From Dipylidium caninum (taxonomy: Eukaryota > Platyhelminthes > Cestoda > Cyclophyllidea > Dipylidiidae), in NCBI GenBank assembly GCA_017562135.1, contig QEYB01000739.1, positions 62,001 to 126,000 on the forward strand: DNA of 64,000 bases. Reading direction: 5' to 3'. The position numbers and the translations under genes are program-made. Below the pieces are notes generated by a model, which worked only from the letters and a program-made list of their open reading frames with translations, ran no database searches and was not told the DNA's origin. Within the stretch, counting starts at the first letter, position 1. Each line of letters opens with the position of its first letter. Below are positions 11,816 through 24,802 of this stretch, in pieces.

Positions 11816-14039
11816 CAATTGTTACCCTCATACCCGTGGGTCCGTTAGCTGCTAAGTAACACGCAAGCCTCTTGATCAGATCATGTTTACACAAAAAAGA
11901 TTCCTGCGTACTTTTAAGTAGTTAATGTACCTAAAAACTGCTCAGTGCTTCAATTCATAGGCGCGGCATGGGACGGCAGGGGTGAAGCAGCCAGCTTTCC
12001 ATCTCAGTGGTTTTTTTCCTTTAGCAGGCATCCATTTGTGCTGGCCATGTTTCAATCTGGCAAACTGAGGATTAGGACGGGTCGTTCCAACCACTGTAAC
12101 ACCATTCTCCGGGCTGTGGGTGTCCCCACAACCGCTGGTTAGCCTTCCCATTGTTAATTTCCTCACCCCATTTGCGATGCCGCTCAGTAGAGTAAAAATA
12201 TCGAAGTTATTCTAGCGCGACTTTGACCTCGAAGGGCATCGACGACCTTAAAAAGCTGGTAATAATAACGTGACAGTGATTTTTACGAGGTGTTGAAGCA
12301 CAATTGGCGAGAGGTCGCATCGCGACTGACACACATCCTCGAGATTTGGCGTTAGAAGCATTGGAGTTGGCTGCCCCTTGACAACTTTGTCGTGAAGGAC
12401 CGCCTATTTCCGCGCGCGTCTCTCTTGGTTGCCAATTCCGACCGTCTCAACTATGATATTTCATGTAGGCGAAAAAGTCAACAAGTCAGTGAAGGTGACA
12501 TTTCACCGTTCAACTCTACTGGCGTCCTACTCGTAGTCAACGTTTCGTCCTCGACTTTTGCTGTGCCCCCGGAACGGCAATTTCCTTCGAGCGTGAAGTT
12601 GAAGCAGTTGAGTTAGGGGAAATTTGTATTTTGTCTCGAGGACATTCACCGTGTCGAGAGGTCATGGTCTACGCCTCGTGACTGCACCAACAACCATGTG
12701 GATTCTGAGGCCTTTTTTAGGCGGACATACAACTTTTTCATATTGTGTCGTCTTACTATGCGGCTTTTTTAGTCCCCCACAGCCAAGGTAAGTAACTGCA
12801 CGATGTTGCAAAATGAAAATCAGGGGGAGATTGAAATAATCTACACTGAAAGCATGATTAAGGGCTGTTAGGTGGGTCCCAACCAACATGAAGAGTGAAA
12901 ACAATCGCATTCACTCGGTTTCTGCGCCGTTACCACATTGGCCAGGAGGATTTCCATGCTACAGCATAATGTAATTTCAGCTTACTTTAATATTTTGTTT
13001 CCAATTAATGTCACCTAGTTCATGCTTCGTCGTTTGCGATATCTGCAAGCTCGATATTTTTTAAGGTCTTATCCCACAATTCGTGGTATGGACTGGGATT
13101 ATCCCATGTGGCGCAATCCAGTCGACCGGGGCAAAAATTCATGATGGATGTGGGTCGACTTCCTGTAACTTAAGTGTCTCGTGCTGGGGTGCTGCCTCCT
13201 CTTCGGAAAACATCCCCGTGAACGGGCTGCAGTGGCATTTCGTACACCGCAGAGTCTTGAAGTTGGAGGTTTTAACTTGCTGTGATTAGGTCATTCGAAA
13301 CCGAATTGGCAATAAACATTGGGACCAAAGCAGGGGGATGATCACAATAAGGCTTTACAAGAAGTGAGGAAATTTCGTGCACTCATACACAGCTTCGTTT
13401 GGGTCCCATTACAGAAGCATGCGAGCTTCGAACGACCCCCAAGTACTAAACTTTAACCTCTTCATACCTTCCTGTAACTCATAATTGGCATCTTCTCAAA
13501 CTTCGATCATACAATATTGTATGATTATGCGTCAAGATGCAATGAGGAGTGTATATCCTACCTTACATTGAGCCGTACTACTGCGGATTTAATTAGTAGT
13601 ATATCAGGTGGTGAGCCAACTTCAACCTCCAAAGAGCCATTTTATCCCATATGAAAGAGAAAAATCGTCCATTCCCAAACGATTTTGTGAGAATTTAGAG
13701 CGTACAAACAGTTGTAGTGTATTTCAAATTCATGTAAGCTCGTGGCTGATGAATTTGGGTCTGAGAAACTATTAAAAAAGGGGCAATGGCAAACAAGGCA
13801 AAATTATCGTCTGATCCTATGAATGCGTTACAAATATCTAATTGCTTTAAGCTTACTTTGACATTGTCAGATCAACCATCGTTTCATCCATTTTCTTGCA
13901 ATTCACTTTTACCTCGTTTTGTTTTGTTTTCTCCTAATAGCCCAGTTGTTTACTCGTCGGCAGGAATTATTAAAGAGTGACAAAGTTAATGACTTCAAAG
14001 TGGGAGAGACCTATATGTTCCAGCTTTCGCCCGACATTG
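11816..14039. other. Intergenic DNA, no gene seen
   Basis: Only short open frames without recognisable domains or convincing splice structure. I see no RNA gene or transposon signature in it. Confidence 0.4.
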
Positions 14040-15545
14040 TAATGGATAATGAAATTTCGGCTTAGGGGTGTGTTTTTGAAGCTGTATTCTTATCCACCTA
14101 CTTGCTTCGTCGTTCTCGATTATCATACAAACTCCGCTTTTCATCACGCTTGATGATTTGGTGTAAAAACGGCGGCACGGTGCCGCCTCCTGTGTCAGTC
14201 AGTCAACTACACTTTTGTCAGTTTTTTTGACGACCCGCAAATTCATGTGAGTGCACAAATTTTACTTTATTTTATTTCACGAATAGTCGTAAGTGGGGAT
14301 GGATGGATTTCACGGTATTCTTCATACCTTCTTCCTCCTCACCCACATGGGGCGGCGGTCTTCCTTTGAGACGCCTCGACGACATTCACTCAAATTGCAC
14401 AACAAACTTCTTACAATCAACTGTGGACACTTTTCTCATCTGCGAATGCCTCATTCATGTCTTTTGACGCTATCATCAAATTTTAACTCAGACAAGAAAA
14501 GTAAGCGCAAATTGAGTTTTGTTTCCATGTGGCCTCGAAGGCAAATAACACAAAATCGGTGGTCTCCTCGAGACGCCTTGACGATACTCCAACTGTCAGA
14601 AAAAAACGATTTGAACCAACATGGAATACCTTTCACATTAGCGGATCCACCTGCCGACGCCTCATGAATGTTCCCCGAAACTTGTTCAACTCCACTGAGC
14701 TTCAATTTGAACGCTTTGAGGAAAAGGAGATGCAAATCAACTTTTGTCTCCATGTGGTCTCGAGGAAAAAATAAAATAAAGGTGACGTGCAAACATGCAA
14801 GAGCTTATGAAATAGGCAAGAAGAAAAGCTTCACAATTTAGAGAGAAAAGTAATCAGCGTACATTGCAATGGGCTCCCCCAGTTCAGCTGAAGTGAGTAA
14901 CTCAGACGCTCGCTCCATAGTTTCCACCGGCAACAATACAAATTATCAGGCATGAGGGCTGTTTTGCCCTGCCTCTCAACAATTTGTCCCTGGTGGACCT
15001 TCACCTTGCCATCTGAAGGCCATCAAGGGTGATGTGAGGGTGGTGTGAGGGTGGCAGCCGCAACCACTCCGCGAGTGGAGACGGAAGCACCGCACGGCGT
15101 CTCTCAATCGAAGGTCTGTGCAGAGTTGAGGACCACTTCGTCCAAACGTCGTCCATGAGGAATCTGACGCAGCTGGTGTGAGGTAAACGTCCACTTCCTG
15201 TCTGTCGTGTTGAAGAGGCTCGACTGTGGCTCGCCTCGTTCCTCGGTGTGCCATCCAGAAATGTGGGTGGGTGGAATGTTGTGGCACATGACGAAGACGA
15301 CGTTCCTCGACTGCCGTGACTCAGTGTTAGCACGAACACCTTCACCGCCACCACCACCACCTGCACCACTGCCTGTCTCAGACGGCATTTGACACTCGTG
15401 AGGCGAGATAGGCTGCCGTGGGAACCACGGGACGTCAAATGGGGCGAAGGGGACGATAGAGGCAGACTGGCCGAGGCAGGCGAGTACGTCGAGCTGCACG
15501 CGCACCTCCCAGAAGGCGAGTTTTCAGGTCCTCCACCACGTTGGA
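14040..15545 (+). repeat. Left arm of a 5.2-kb imperfect inverted repeat
   Basis: This arm is the reverse complement of about 17708-19287. Anchors along the arm pair in order: 14101-14180 with 19160-19235, 14380-14560 with 18700-18880, 14529-14711 with 18538-18720, 14860-15000 with 18230-18390, 15104-15230 with 18020-18142, and 15380-15500 with 17747-17850. The middle of the arm (14529-14711) gives the same 61-residue conceptual translation as its partner, while both ends are visibly diverged. The arm contains two related subunits (about 14380-14560 and 14575-14765) and a (CCA)n run near 15345-15366. Boundaries are approximate because similarity fades gradually. Confidence 0.9.
14171..14187. 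other. Short perfect hairpin, 8-bp stem
   Basis: GGCGGCAC, a single G, then GTGCCGCC form a perfect stem with a one-base spacer near the outer end of the left palindrome arm. The right arm keeps only one half of it, near 19158-19166. Confidence 0.8.
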
Positions 15546-17707
15546 GGTCAGGCGACGAGTTATGCATGCATAAAAGCCACTTCTACCTCAGGAGTGGAGA
15601 CGGAGATCTTACACAGTGTCTCAATAGACGGCCTGTACTGAGTCAGGGTCGCGCCTTCCAGAATAAAATTTTGGAACCAACATCGAGTAGCTTCTGTTTT
15701 TCCATTGGTGGGTCCACTTGCGAATGCCTCATTAATGCATCTCGATGCTTGTTGAACTGCTCTGTGATTGAATTGGAACTCAAACAAGAAAAGTAGAGTT
15801 ACGTCGCGTTTTGCTTCCATGTAGCTTTCGCCAAGTGCAAAATGTAAAGGACATACAAAGGCATAATGAAATAATTTTACGAAATGTATATGACAAATAA
15901 CCTTAAAATTTACTAATGAAAATATCTAGTTTTCGTAACAACGCATTCCTCTCAATTGCAGCTGAACACAGATTAAACCCAAACTCCTGTTTCATAGTTT
16001 CCACCTTAATGCTTATAAACCCGAGGAGGGGTAGGGACTGCGAAATCGAGACCATCGCGTGTCTGATAGTGATGCGGTGAAGGTCACACGCCTGCCTGCA
16101 ACCCTTTTAACCGAGTAAATGCGTCGACTCCCCATCCTTCATCTCGCCATGCACACCTGTCCCTCCTCCTCGTGTTGGTCGGCACAAGTTGGTGGGAAGT
16201 AATGCAACGCTCTCACTGACCTCGACCAGTGGGTTAAATCCGAGGGGGAAGGCTTAACAACCTTCTGGACGGCACCATGACCAGGCCTGGTGGACCACGA
16301 GGCCCGGAGGGAATTAGCCCAGCCCGTGCGCCACTAACTTTCGAGATTGGACGGTGGAAAGATTAGAGGAGCATGAAATGCCTCAGGCTGTGTTTATTAT
16401 CGCACTCTGAGGGGGGAATCCGGCTGACCGTGGGGCCACCCGATCTCGAGTGTTCGCGCTCTTCTCGGTGCGACAAAGTAACCTCAACCACCTGAAAACC
16501 ACGCAATTATCGAGACCTGATTCATACGACTGTTGCTGCCACTTGGCACGGTCATGTGGCTCAGATAGCGGCAAAGTAACCCGATTCCTCCCCACAGAGC
16601 CCCGGGCTCCTTCACGAAGTCTCCGTTTCGCCTCACATAAGGCCGGAGGTAGTGTAACTGTTATCCACCCAGCAGCAGGCCTCGGGTCTTACTAATCACA
16701 CAACAACGTCCCTGCGCGCCGGTTTTTATTTCACCCAGAGGGGGACGCACGGACACCCTGGTTGGTGTGTGGCGGAGGGTGGGGGCGAAAAAGGGGAGGC
16801 GAGGAGACCGGTTTTTTTGTGTGTGGAACCTCGTCGCGTACATTTGTCATCCCCTTTTTCTCCTGCCAACACATTCTCCTACCGGAGGGACACGAATAAA
16901 CGCGGCGAAAGAGAACGACTTAACAGCACCCTCACCTTGGCCGATTCCGTCGGATTTCGAGGAGCTCCACGCATCGCGTTTGAATGTGTGTGTGTGAACG
17001 AGGGTACAAACGTCTTTATTCATTTGTCGGAGTTCCAGAATTAAAATGGGTTGATTTACTGCTCTTTGTGGGAACGTCACCGAGAGTGAAAGACATGCTC
17101 TCTGCAGTCCGATTCAGTTAGCGGGCATCGTTCAAGCGTTTTCGTGGGGGCCGAAACAGAACCCGTCTGAGAAAGGCTCAAGCCTAAACAAGCCGGGAAC
17201 ACGGAAAAGATTCATGGAACGTATTTTCTCAAAAATTCCTCCCCCGAGCATCGTGAACGCTTGACAGATTCGAGGGGTAGCGGAGGGACGAGGACATCCA
17301 GCCATCCTAAGTTCGTGAATGTCTTTTCTGCGAAGCTCGTGCCACCAATGGAGATCAGACTCCTTTAAATGAGGCTTCAACGAGTTCCAGTGTCCAAAAT
17401 TCCTGAACTTACTTTAAATAAGGACACGAGAATGAGTAAAAATGACATGCTCATATTATTACCTAAACGAGAAGTGGAAAGCGACACTTCGGGCGCAGGT
17501 TTCTCGGGTTGTAAGTTGAAGGAAGAACGGTGTGAAGGTCGAGGCAGTGGTATGACCTTACAGAGGCAAGTATGGTCAAAACGCTTCGCAATTGGCACCG
17601 TAACAGGTCAGTTAACTCGTTTGGAGGCGCCTGCACTAATCTGTGGTCGCGTGGAAGCACTTTTAAGCAAAATAGTAAGGCTTCCCTCCCCCTAGTATTT
17701 TCTTATG
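15546..17707. other. Spacer between the palindrome arms
   Basis: About 2.2 kb separates the two arms. Its first part (about 15640-16010) carries a further diverged copy of the same repeat family in the orientation of the left arm, including the 'catagtttccacc' element near 15995. The remainder (16.0-17.7 kb) is GC-richer, has open frames on both strands, and shows no recognisable protein or RNA gene. Confidence 0.6.
15640..16010 (-). repeat. Diverged copy of the METK-type repeat
   Basis: Read on the minus strand from 15820, it translates to MEAK, then LLFL and EFQF, then INEAFASG and CWFQ. This follows the same order and spacing as the units in the palindrome arms. Nucleotide identity to the arm copies is clearly lower than between the two arms. 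The flank near 15960-16010 matches the arm sequence at 14860-14930. Confidence 0.75.
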
Positions 17708-19287
17708 GCCACAGGTCACCTACGACGCCTTAAAAATCGCTCGACGGCGTGCAGCTTGGACGTAATCGCCTGCCTCTATCGTCCCCCTTCGTCCCAATTG
17801 ACGTCCCGTGGTTTTCACGGCAGCTTATCTCCTCTCACGAGTGCATAATGCCGTCTGAGACAGGCAGTGGTACAGGTGGTGGTGGCGGTGGTGACGTTGG
17901 TGAAGGTGCTCACTGCTAACGCTGAGTCACAGCAGTCGAGGACGTCGTCTTCGTCATGTGCCACAAACATTCCACCCACCCACTTTCCTGGAGGGCACAC
18001 CGAGGGACGAGGGGAGCCACAGTCGAGCCTCCCCAACACGACAGACAGGAGGTGGACGTTTGCCTCGCACCATCAGGCCAGATTCCTCATGGACGACGTT
18101 TTTCGACAGGTGGTCCTCACCTCTGCACAGACCTTCGATTGAGAGACGCCGTGCGGTGCTTCCGTCTCCACTCGCGGGAGTGGTTGCGGCTGCCACCCTC
18201 ACACCACCTCACACACCCTTGATGGCCTTCAGATGAGGCAAGGTGAAGGTCCACCAGGGACAAATTGTTGAGAGGCAGGGCAAAAACAGGCCCTCATGCC
18301 TGATAATTTGTATTGTTGCGGTGGAAACTATGGAGCGAGCGTCTGAGTTACTCACTTCAGCTGAGACTGGGGGAGCCCCATTGCAATGTACGCTGGATAC
18401 TTTTGTTCCCAAATTGTGAAGCTTCTCTTCTTGCCTATTTCATGAGATCTTGCATGTTTGCACGTCACTTTGACTTTATTTTTTCCTCGAAACCACATGG
18501 AAACAAAGTTGATTTGCATCTCCTTTACGTGGATGGGTTCAAACTGTAGTTCAGTGGAGTTGAACAAGTTTCGGGGAACATTCATGAGGCGTCGGCAGGT
18601 GGATCCGCTAATGTGAAAGGTATTCCATGTTGGTTCAAATCGTTTTTTTCTGACAGTTGGAGTATCGTCAAGGCGTCTCGAGGAGACCACCGATTTTGTG
18701 TTATTTGCCTTCGAGGCCACATGGAAACAAAACTCAATTTGCGCTTACTTTTCTTGTCTGAGTTAAAATTTGATGATAGCGTCAAAAGACATGAATGAGG
18801 CATTCGCAGATGAGAAAAGTGTCCACAGTTGATTGTAAAAGTTATTCTGGCAATTTGAGTGAATGTCGTCGAGGCGCCTCAAGGAAAACCGTCGCCCCGT
18901 GTGGATGAGGAGGACGAAGGAAGGAAGACGACCGTGAAATCCCACCCACACACACTAACTACTATTCGTGAAGTTGGATTTAAACTGGGACCTAGGATTC
19001 ATGGGCCTGTTTCAAAACATTTGCGTTAAAATATGATTAAGCAAATAAAGTTTTCTCGTATATGCCTGCCGTAGGGAAAATTGACGCGACTGCAGATTAT
19101 CGAGCGACCGTAGGAACAAGTGTGTCTTTTTGTATTACTTCCTTCGTATCACATAATTGCCGCCGTTTTTACGCCAAATCATCAAGCGTGATGAAAAGTT
19201 GACTTTGTATGAGAATCGAAACGATGAAGCAATAGGGTACATGAGAACACAGCACTAAAATAAGTTCTTAAGCGGAAATTTAATCAG
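17708..19287 (-). repeat. Right arm of the 5.2-kb imperfect inverted repeat
   Basis: This is the reverse complement partner of 14040-15545. The inner end aligns through 'cgtgcagct' at about 17746, and the outer end through the stretch at 19160-19287 that ends near 'ttaagcggaaattt'. The first METK unit in this arm (about 18497-18550) carries a one-base deletion relative to the left arm, so its frame is broken there. The second unit (18721-18798) is intact up to its stop. Confidence 0.9.
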
Positions 19288-22200
19288 AAACGCCTTATAG
19301 TTAGCATATGGTGGAATGGCCAGGGAGTGAGCATCCATTTTTCTTTCCTACAACCGCCGGGTTAAACCGAAACAGCCGCGGAGTCCTCTTGCCGTGGATG
19401 CATTAGAAACTTGTGAAGAAAAAGCAACCAGCATATCTACATTGGCACGGTGCAATGCCAGCACATGTTGATAACTCACAAGGACTAGGTAAATTTCAAT
19501 TTCTCCGCAGTAGAGCAATTTGCCACACTTTCAATACCCACCGATATTTCACCGGCCGATTTTTGCCTTTTTTGTAATCATGAAAAGTCTTTGAGGCATC
19601 TACTAGCACTAACGATAGGACAGAAAGTCGCAGATGTCAATGGAAATTGTTGTTATTATTCCGAATGAATATAGCAAATAATGCGAAAAGCTGTGTGTCC
19701 TTTGTTTTATATTAATATAGAGGGCCTGTTTCATAGTTTTCAAGCTAAAGTCCGCTTGTTAGTAAACGCCGACAGAGTAAATGGAAGGTTTTGGACGTGA
19801 CTCAAGGCCCATGCCACCAAACCTTCGTGGCAGCCTCCGGTGATTGCAGCATCCGCGCCCGTTGATGAATAATTAAAACAACCTACATTTTTATTACCCA
19901 TCAATAACAAAGGATTTCCAAACGTGTAGGCCAAATGCCTTACTACGATGTCCTAAATCGCACCTAGGAAAGATTTCAGGTCGAAGATTTGCATAGCGGA
20001 GAAGATGGGTGTTTTATTCGTGTAGGTCAAGGTGGTTCGGTCTGTTTTCCCCCGCCCTCACGGCAGAATCGTGGGGCGGTGGCCATAACCGGCAGGTATA
20101 TTAGTTATGGGCCTAAGATCGAACAAGGTGGTATATGAAATAATTTATTTTTTCGCTGCTGCCACGGCAGGAAGTTGCCCGCCCTCACAGGTCTCTATGT
20201 GGTTTAATGGCCTTATGTAACAACTTTTTTTTCTTTTTTCCATCCGCTCTAACGTGCGCTTTAACTCTTACTCATCTTGTTAAACAGCTAACATCTAGCG
20301 TTATGTTCTTTTTTCGGCGGAAGCCGCAAGAAATATGAATGTTGAGGGTAGATGAGTCCTAATGTCTGCTGCGCTTCTTCATTTCCCATCTCATCTTCCC
20401 AGACGATATTGAGGATTCCTGATTTGGTACAGGGCGTCTCTTTCCATCCCCTTGTTGTGACTTGTCTACTAACTCATAAAACATTACATCTTGGAAGTTG
20501 ACACGGCTACGAGGGGATGAACGTCACGCTAAATGCCCATAAAAATGTATAACCATATGCTACTGACCCAGATTTTCGGTAGCATTGCGGATAGTTTTAA
20601 GTTATAGGAGGATATCCGAGTCTTATGGAGACAACTAACTCCAAAGAGGAAGATGTAAATACTGACAGCAGCACCTGTTGAGTGATAAGCAGAAGTGAAT
20701 GCCAAGGAAACAAGCACCCGTGGATGTGTGGTGAAGTCTGTGATTGCGAAATCGCCAGAAGGGTGAGTGGTTTTAATGATCTCTCAGAGGCCACCTCCTT
20801 TGGCATAATGAGGAGAGCAAATTCCCAAAAGTCTGCCCTTTACGTTGGCTAGTTAAAGGCCGGAATCACTCGATCTCCATCCAATTTGACACTGAAGGCG
20901 ACGCCAGACTCAGCGCTAGATTGCTTGAATTAACTCGAGAACTATCGTACAAATTTTATGCGAGTTTAAGGCAGTAAAAGCCCAATTTCCAATTAAATAA
21001 AACAAAGCCTGGCTGTTCGAGATGCCTCAACTTGCCTGAAACGCTGTCTGGTAATTAACACAGATTTCACTTTACGAGAAATCACACAGTTGGGGCCCAG
21101 GCAAAAGTGTGTCATTGTGGAGTGATGAAAAATCTAAGTTCACCTCTATACGCCATCCGATTTCATCTGACAGATATGTAAAATTTCTGCGTGACCTGGC
21201 CGTAAAGCTGTTGCAGTCTTGGGTATTCCTCCTGAAGTCTGAAGTTTGTGAACTTGTTGAAATTGTGAAAGCGTCCGTTGGACCGTCGAGTCTATCCCCA
21301 ACAAGATCCCCTTCTTCGATTGTTATGGTGTCATTTGAGACTTCTGACGGTTGGCTAGAAGCCGCTGCCTTCCAAATCTACGAGGAAACAGTTCTCGCCA
21401 GATGAATGGAGGAGCAGGTAGACTGGGATGAAGGAAAGAACTTCAACAAGTTCTGAACTATGCAAAATCACCGAAGTGGAAAAAATAAAAAGAGAAAAGA
21501 AATCATTAACGCAGGTGCGAAAAGGGAAACGAGGTGAGTAATGCTGCAGCCAGGGCCAACAAAGTATCGGTGACATTTCACGAATGACATCTGTTGGTGC
21601 CATTACAGCAGATGATTTGGCAGCTGTCACAGGTGAAAGAACGTGATGAAGGGTTGGCAGTCGTGGAGGCGGAAACTGTTGGCGCAAAAGGCGATTCACG
21701 TAGTCCGGCAAAGCTCTCTACCACTGGGAAAAGTCTCAGAGGTTATTTCAAGAATAGGCGATAGAGTTGACTGCACTGCCCTGAGGTGATCCATACTACT
21801 TTGTTCACTTCATGTTGACATTAAAGCGGAGCTCAGACACTCTTCTGTTGGTTATAAACGTGGACAGTTTGACCACGAAATTCGACGTCTTCTGAAAAAG
21901 AGTAGTTGCCAAGTAATTGAAGAGTGGCAGATTATTTTGGTCATTAGCACGGCGTCAAAGACCATGAAAGGAAGCGGTGGACCCACTCCACTCCCATTGC
22001 TCATTAATCTGAGTGAATTTGTCCAACGCAACAATTACGAGCCCCGAAAAGAGGTTTACAGTGAATCCTCAACTGCAGTATCAGCTCATTTTACACGATT
22101 TTCTTTGGAACGAACACGCTTCTCTCCTTGTGATAGCTTTACATACCGCCTGTGCGGCAGTTCAACTAGGCCCAAGTAGAAATTTAGCTCCTTGGACTTG

Positions 22201-22730
22201 GATAATTACAAGATTAAGTGATGCTGTAATAACCCGAAAGAATAAAAGCCTGGCAGCTCATCTTACCTGGCCGGTCAAGAGAGGCAGAACTTCCCCGGGC
22301 TTGAAAAGCCGCCTTTTCGGGACACACGAAGAGCAGATGAGACTGAAGACGCAGGGTGCCTTTCACAGATGCCTAGTAAGTGGAAATTGTAAGAAAAATG
22401 CGTTTTTGTGTGTAGTGGAACGCAAAGCACTGGTTGGCCTTAACAAATCCTTAGGGCAGATCTTCTAGGCAGCAGTCCCCAAATCCCCCAACTACGCTGT
22501 TGGTGGCGTGAGGTCCACAGGGTGACTTGGAATCTGCGTGAAGTCAGACTTACTTTTGTTATGCCATGCACGGGCGGCATGAAAGACTGGTGTCGTAGGA
22601 CATGGCATCCGACGGATTCGAAAAAAGTAGAAACCGTCTTCTTATCCCCAACTCTCACGACGTGTGCTTTCGGGATTTCCATTGCTTAGCCTTCTAACCC
22701 ATTTTCCCTTAAGACGAACAAAATTTTAAT
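19288..22730. other. Intergenic DNA, no gene seen
   Basis: No domain or coherent exon chain was found. A fragment resembling a piece of the repeat family ('gcctgtttcatagtttt') lies at about 19727-19743, and a shorter echo of it at about 19002-19012. Confidence 0.4.
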
Positions 22731-22737
22731 AACATAG

Positions 22738-23070
22738 TTGCTGGAAACTATGGAACGGGCTTTTGGCTGTAGTCTGTGTTCAGATGCGATTGAGGGGAAT
22801 GCATTGCAACGTGAGCTCGATATTTCTGTTTATGTTACAAGTATTACTCCTACTCATTTAGCTAATACCTCCCTGTTTATATCGAAATTTTATTTTATAT
22901 GTTTTGGAAACAAGATGGAAACAAAACACAATTTACATCTGCTTTTCCTGTACGAGTTCAAAATAAATCCCAGCGCAACTCAACAAAAGTGGTTGATGAT
23001 GGTTTCAAAAATTTGTTCTGACAATTTGAGTATCGTCGTTGACAACGTGGAAGAGTGGAGGTTGACTGCG
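22738..23070 (+). repeat. Isolated copy of the METK-type repeat outside the palindrome
   Basis: The copy lies 3.4 kb beyond the right arm in the same orientation. It contains the 'tggaaactatgga' element at about 22741, matching 18322-18334. It then has the METK block at 22915 followed by LHLLFL and EFKI, and the 'tctgaca.tt.gagtatcgtc' segment near 23015-23037, matching 18648-18670. It sits in an open frame of 190 codons (22738-23310) that continues past the repeat. This shows the family is dispersed and not confined to the palindrome. Confidence 0.75.
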
Positions 23071-23310
23071 GAATCCGATCCACGCAAAACTATTCTTTCC
23101 GTCCCAGTTTTACCTGTCGGACTGGTCGTAGTGGAGAGGTGTGGAGAGGTGTGGAGACTTTTGTGCCTCAGTACTCGCGTTCTGGTGGTTTTAAGCGAAA
23201 ACTACCAATTTCCCACTCTTACTTTGCACATCCCAACTCAAAGTCACCCCAATCTGCGTAGTCTCGTTTCTCTCCTCCTCCTTCAAATTCCAATTCCGAA
23301 AACCAAATGA

Positions 23311-24796
23311 GGCACTCGAAGCCAAACACTTCTGTATTTCTTGTCGGATAACCACAAACACGAGTTGGGGAGCAGCATTCCATAGCTGAATATTAAATTT
23401 CCTTTTCGGGGGCGGGACTTTTACCATATTCCGGGGTTAAAATGGCCTATTGACTGAAAATAAATCACTGAATGGGCTTTAAAAACACAGTCACTCGGTT
23501 TTGCTCACACAAACTACCGCTACCGCGAAACCACCTTTTATAGGCGTACCTAAAACCAAATTTTCTAACACTTATTACTTATCAAGGTAGATGCTACCAT
23601 TAAACAATGGCCTAAAAATATCTGTTGACCTCTGCAGCGCGTAAGGGCAGCACTTTCTCTTTCTACGTATTTGTAACATGCTTCAGATGGAGGCAGTTCA
23701 AATAAAGTTTCTTCTCTCCGTAAAACTTACACTGAGTGAATCACCGAGTAGGTGGCCAACTTGTGTGGTGCAACTCGCCACAAATAGGTTAACACAAGAG
23801 CCGCCTCTAACGCCGAGAAAAAAACCATTACCTCCACAATGCTAACGCTTTCGCCAAGACAGATGCTTCAGTGTATCAAGGGGTTTTTTGTTAGGATTTG
23901 ATTGACTGCAGCTGTCATCGGCGGTCAGCTTTTGTGTAAAGAAAACCTGTCGATCTTCTTATTCTTGCGTATAGTGCTTAATTGCTCTAAGTGAAGGAAG
24001 GTGTCAGTGTTGGAGTATTGGGTTGAATATTCTGTTGATAATAACAGAACACAATGAGCGTGAACCGTTGCCAGTCAACACCCAAGCGTTGACTCTTAAA
24101 ACCATTATCAGGGCTTAACTATACCCACCAAAACTGTAATATAAGATGCGCTGGAACATTACTGTCCAAAGCGCAACATTACACCACAAACCAGTGTTTT
24201 TGGTGCGATAAACCACTAGCAGACAAAAGAGCCGAACACAATGTCACAGATTCTCGACGCCCAAACACGCTTCATGGTCATCGAAACCAAAATTCGCACC
24301 CTACCAGTTTTCAACACTATTCCATAAAGAATAAGCTGGCGTAGCAGAGACGGTAGGTCAGGGGAGACCACTTTTTAGCATTCCAAACCACGTTTAGCAG
24401 GCCACGACGTCTAAGATTTCGGTTTCCTACAGAGGTTACTTACATGTGGATAGTAAACAGTCTCTTCATCGGACAAGCAGGGATGGGGTCTAGGAAGAGA
24501 ACTAACCAAAAATAGTGACACGATAAGAGACACCGAAATTCGGGGAAGCGAGGTTACATAACAAAATAAAAGCAAAATTATCCTCCTAGGAGAACACCTT
24601 CAACACATAAAGGCCGCATAGCGCACCCCACAACGAGCCCCAACGGCCACAAATCCTTGATAGCAAGATACAAAACAAGAAATTACTTAACATTAGAAAG
24701 TATGGTTCGTCAGTGCTTCCGATCGATGAATACTTGCGATATATGAGATCTCACTTAAAAACAAGGAAGTAGGATTAAGAAATCCCCAAAAATTCA
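23311..24796. other. Intergenic DNA, no gene seen
   Basis: Only short frames. This is presumably 3' flanking DNA of the L35 gene. No poly(A)-proximal or repeat structure stands out. Confidence 0.4.
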
Positions 24797-24802
24797 TTTA
24801 TT
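24797..24802 (-). terminator. AATAAA poly(A) signal overlapping the L35 stop codon
   Basis: On the minus strand the L35 stop reads TAAATAAA, so the hexamer shares its first A with the stop codon. No other AATAAA is evident close downstream. If it is used, the 3' UTR would be only some tens of nucleotides. Confidence 0.55.

Noticed and set aside
14976..15567. 188- and 133-codon minus-strand frames in the left palindrome arm
   Set aside because: The corresponding frames in the right arm are broken by indels and read differently, so these look like chance frames in GC-rich repeat DNA.
21109..22468. Frames of 98-151 codons on both strands at 21.1-22.5 kb
   Set aside because: No recognisable domains, and neighbouring frames on both strands are equally long, so coding status is unsupported.
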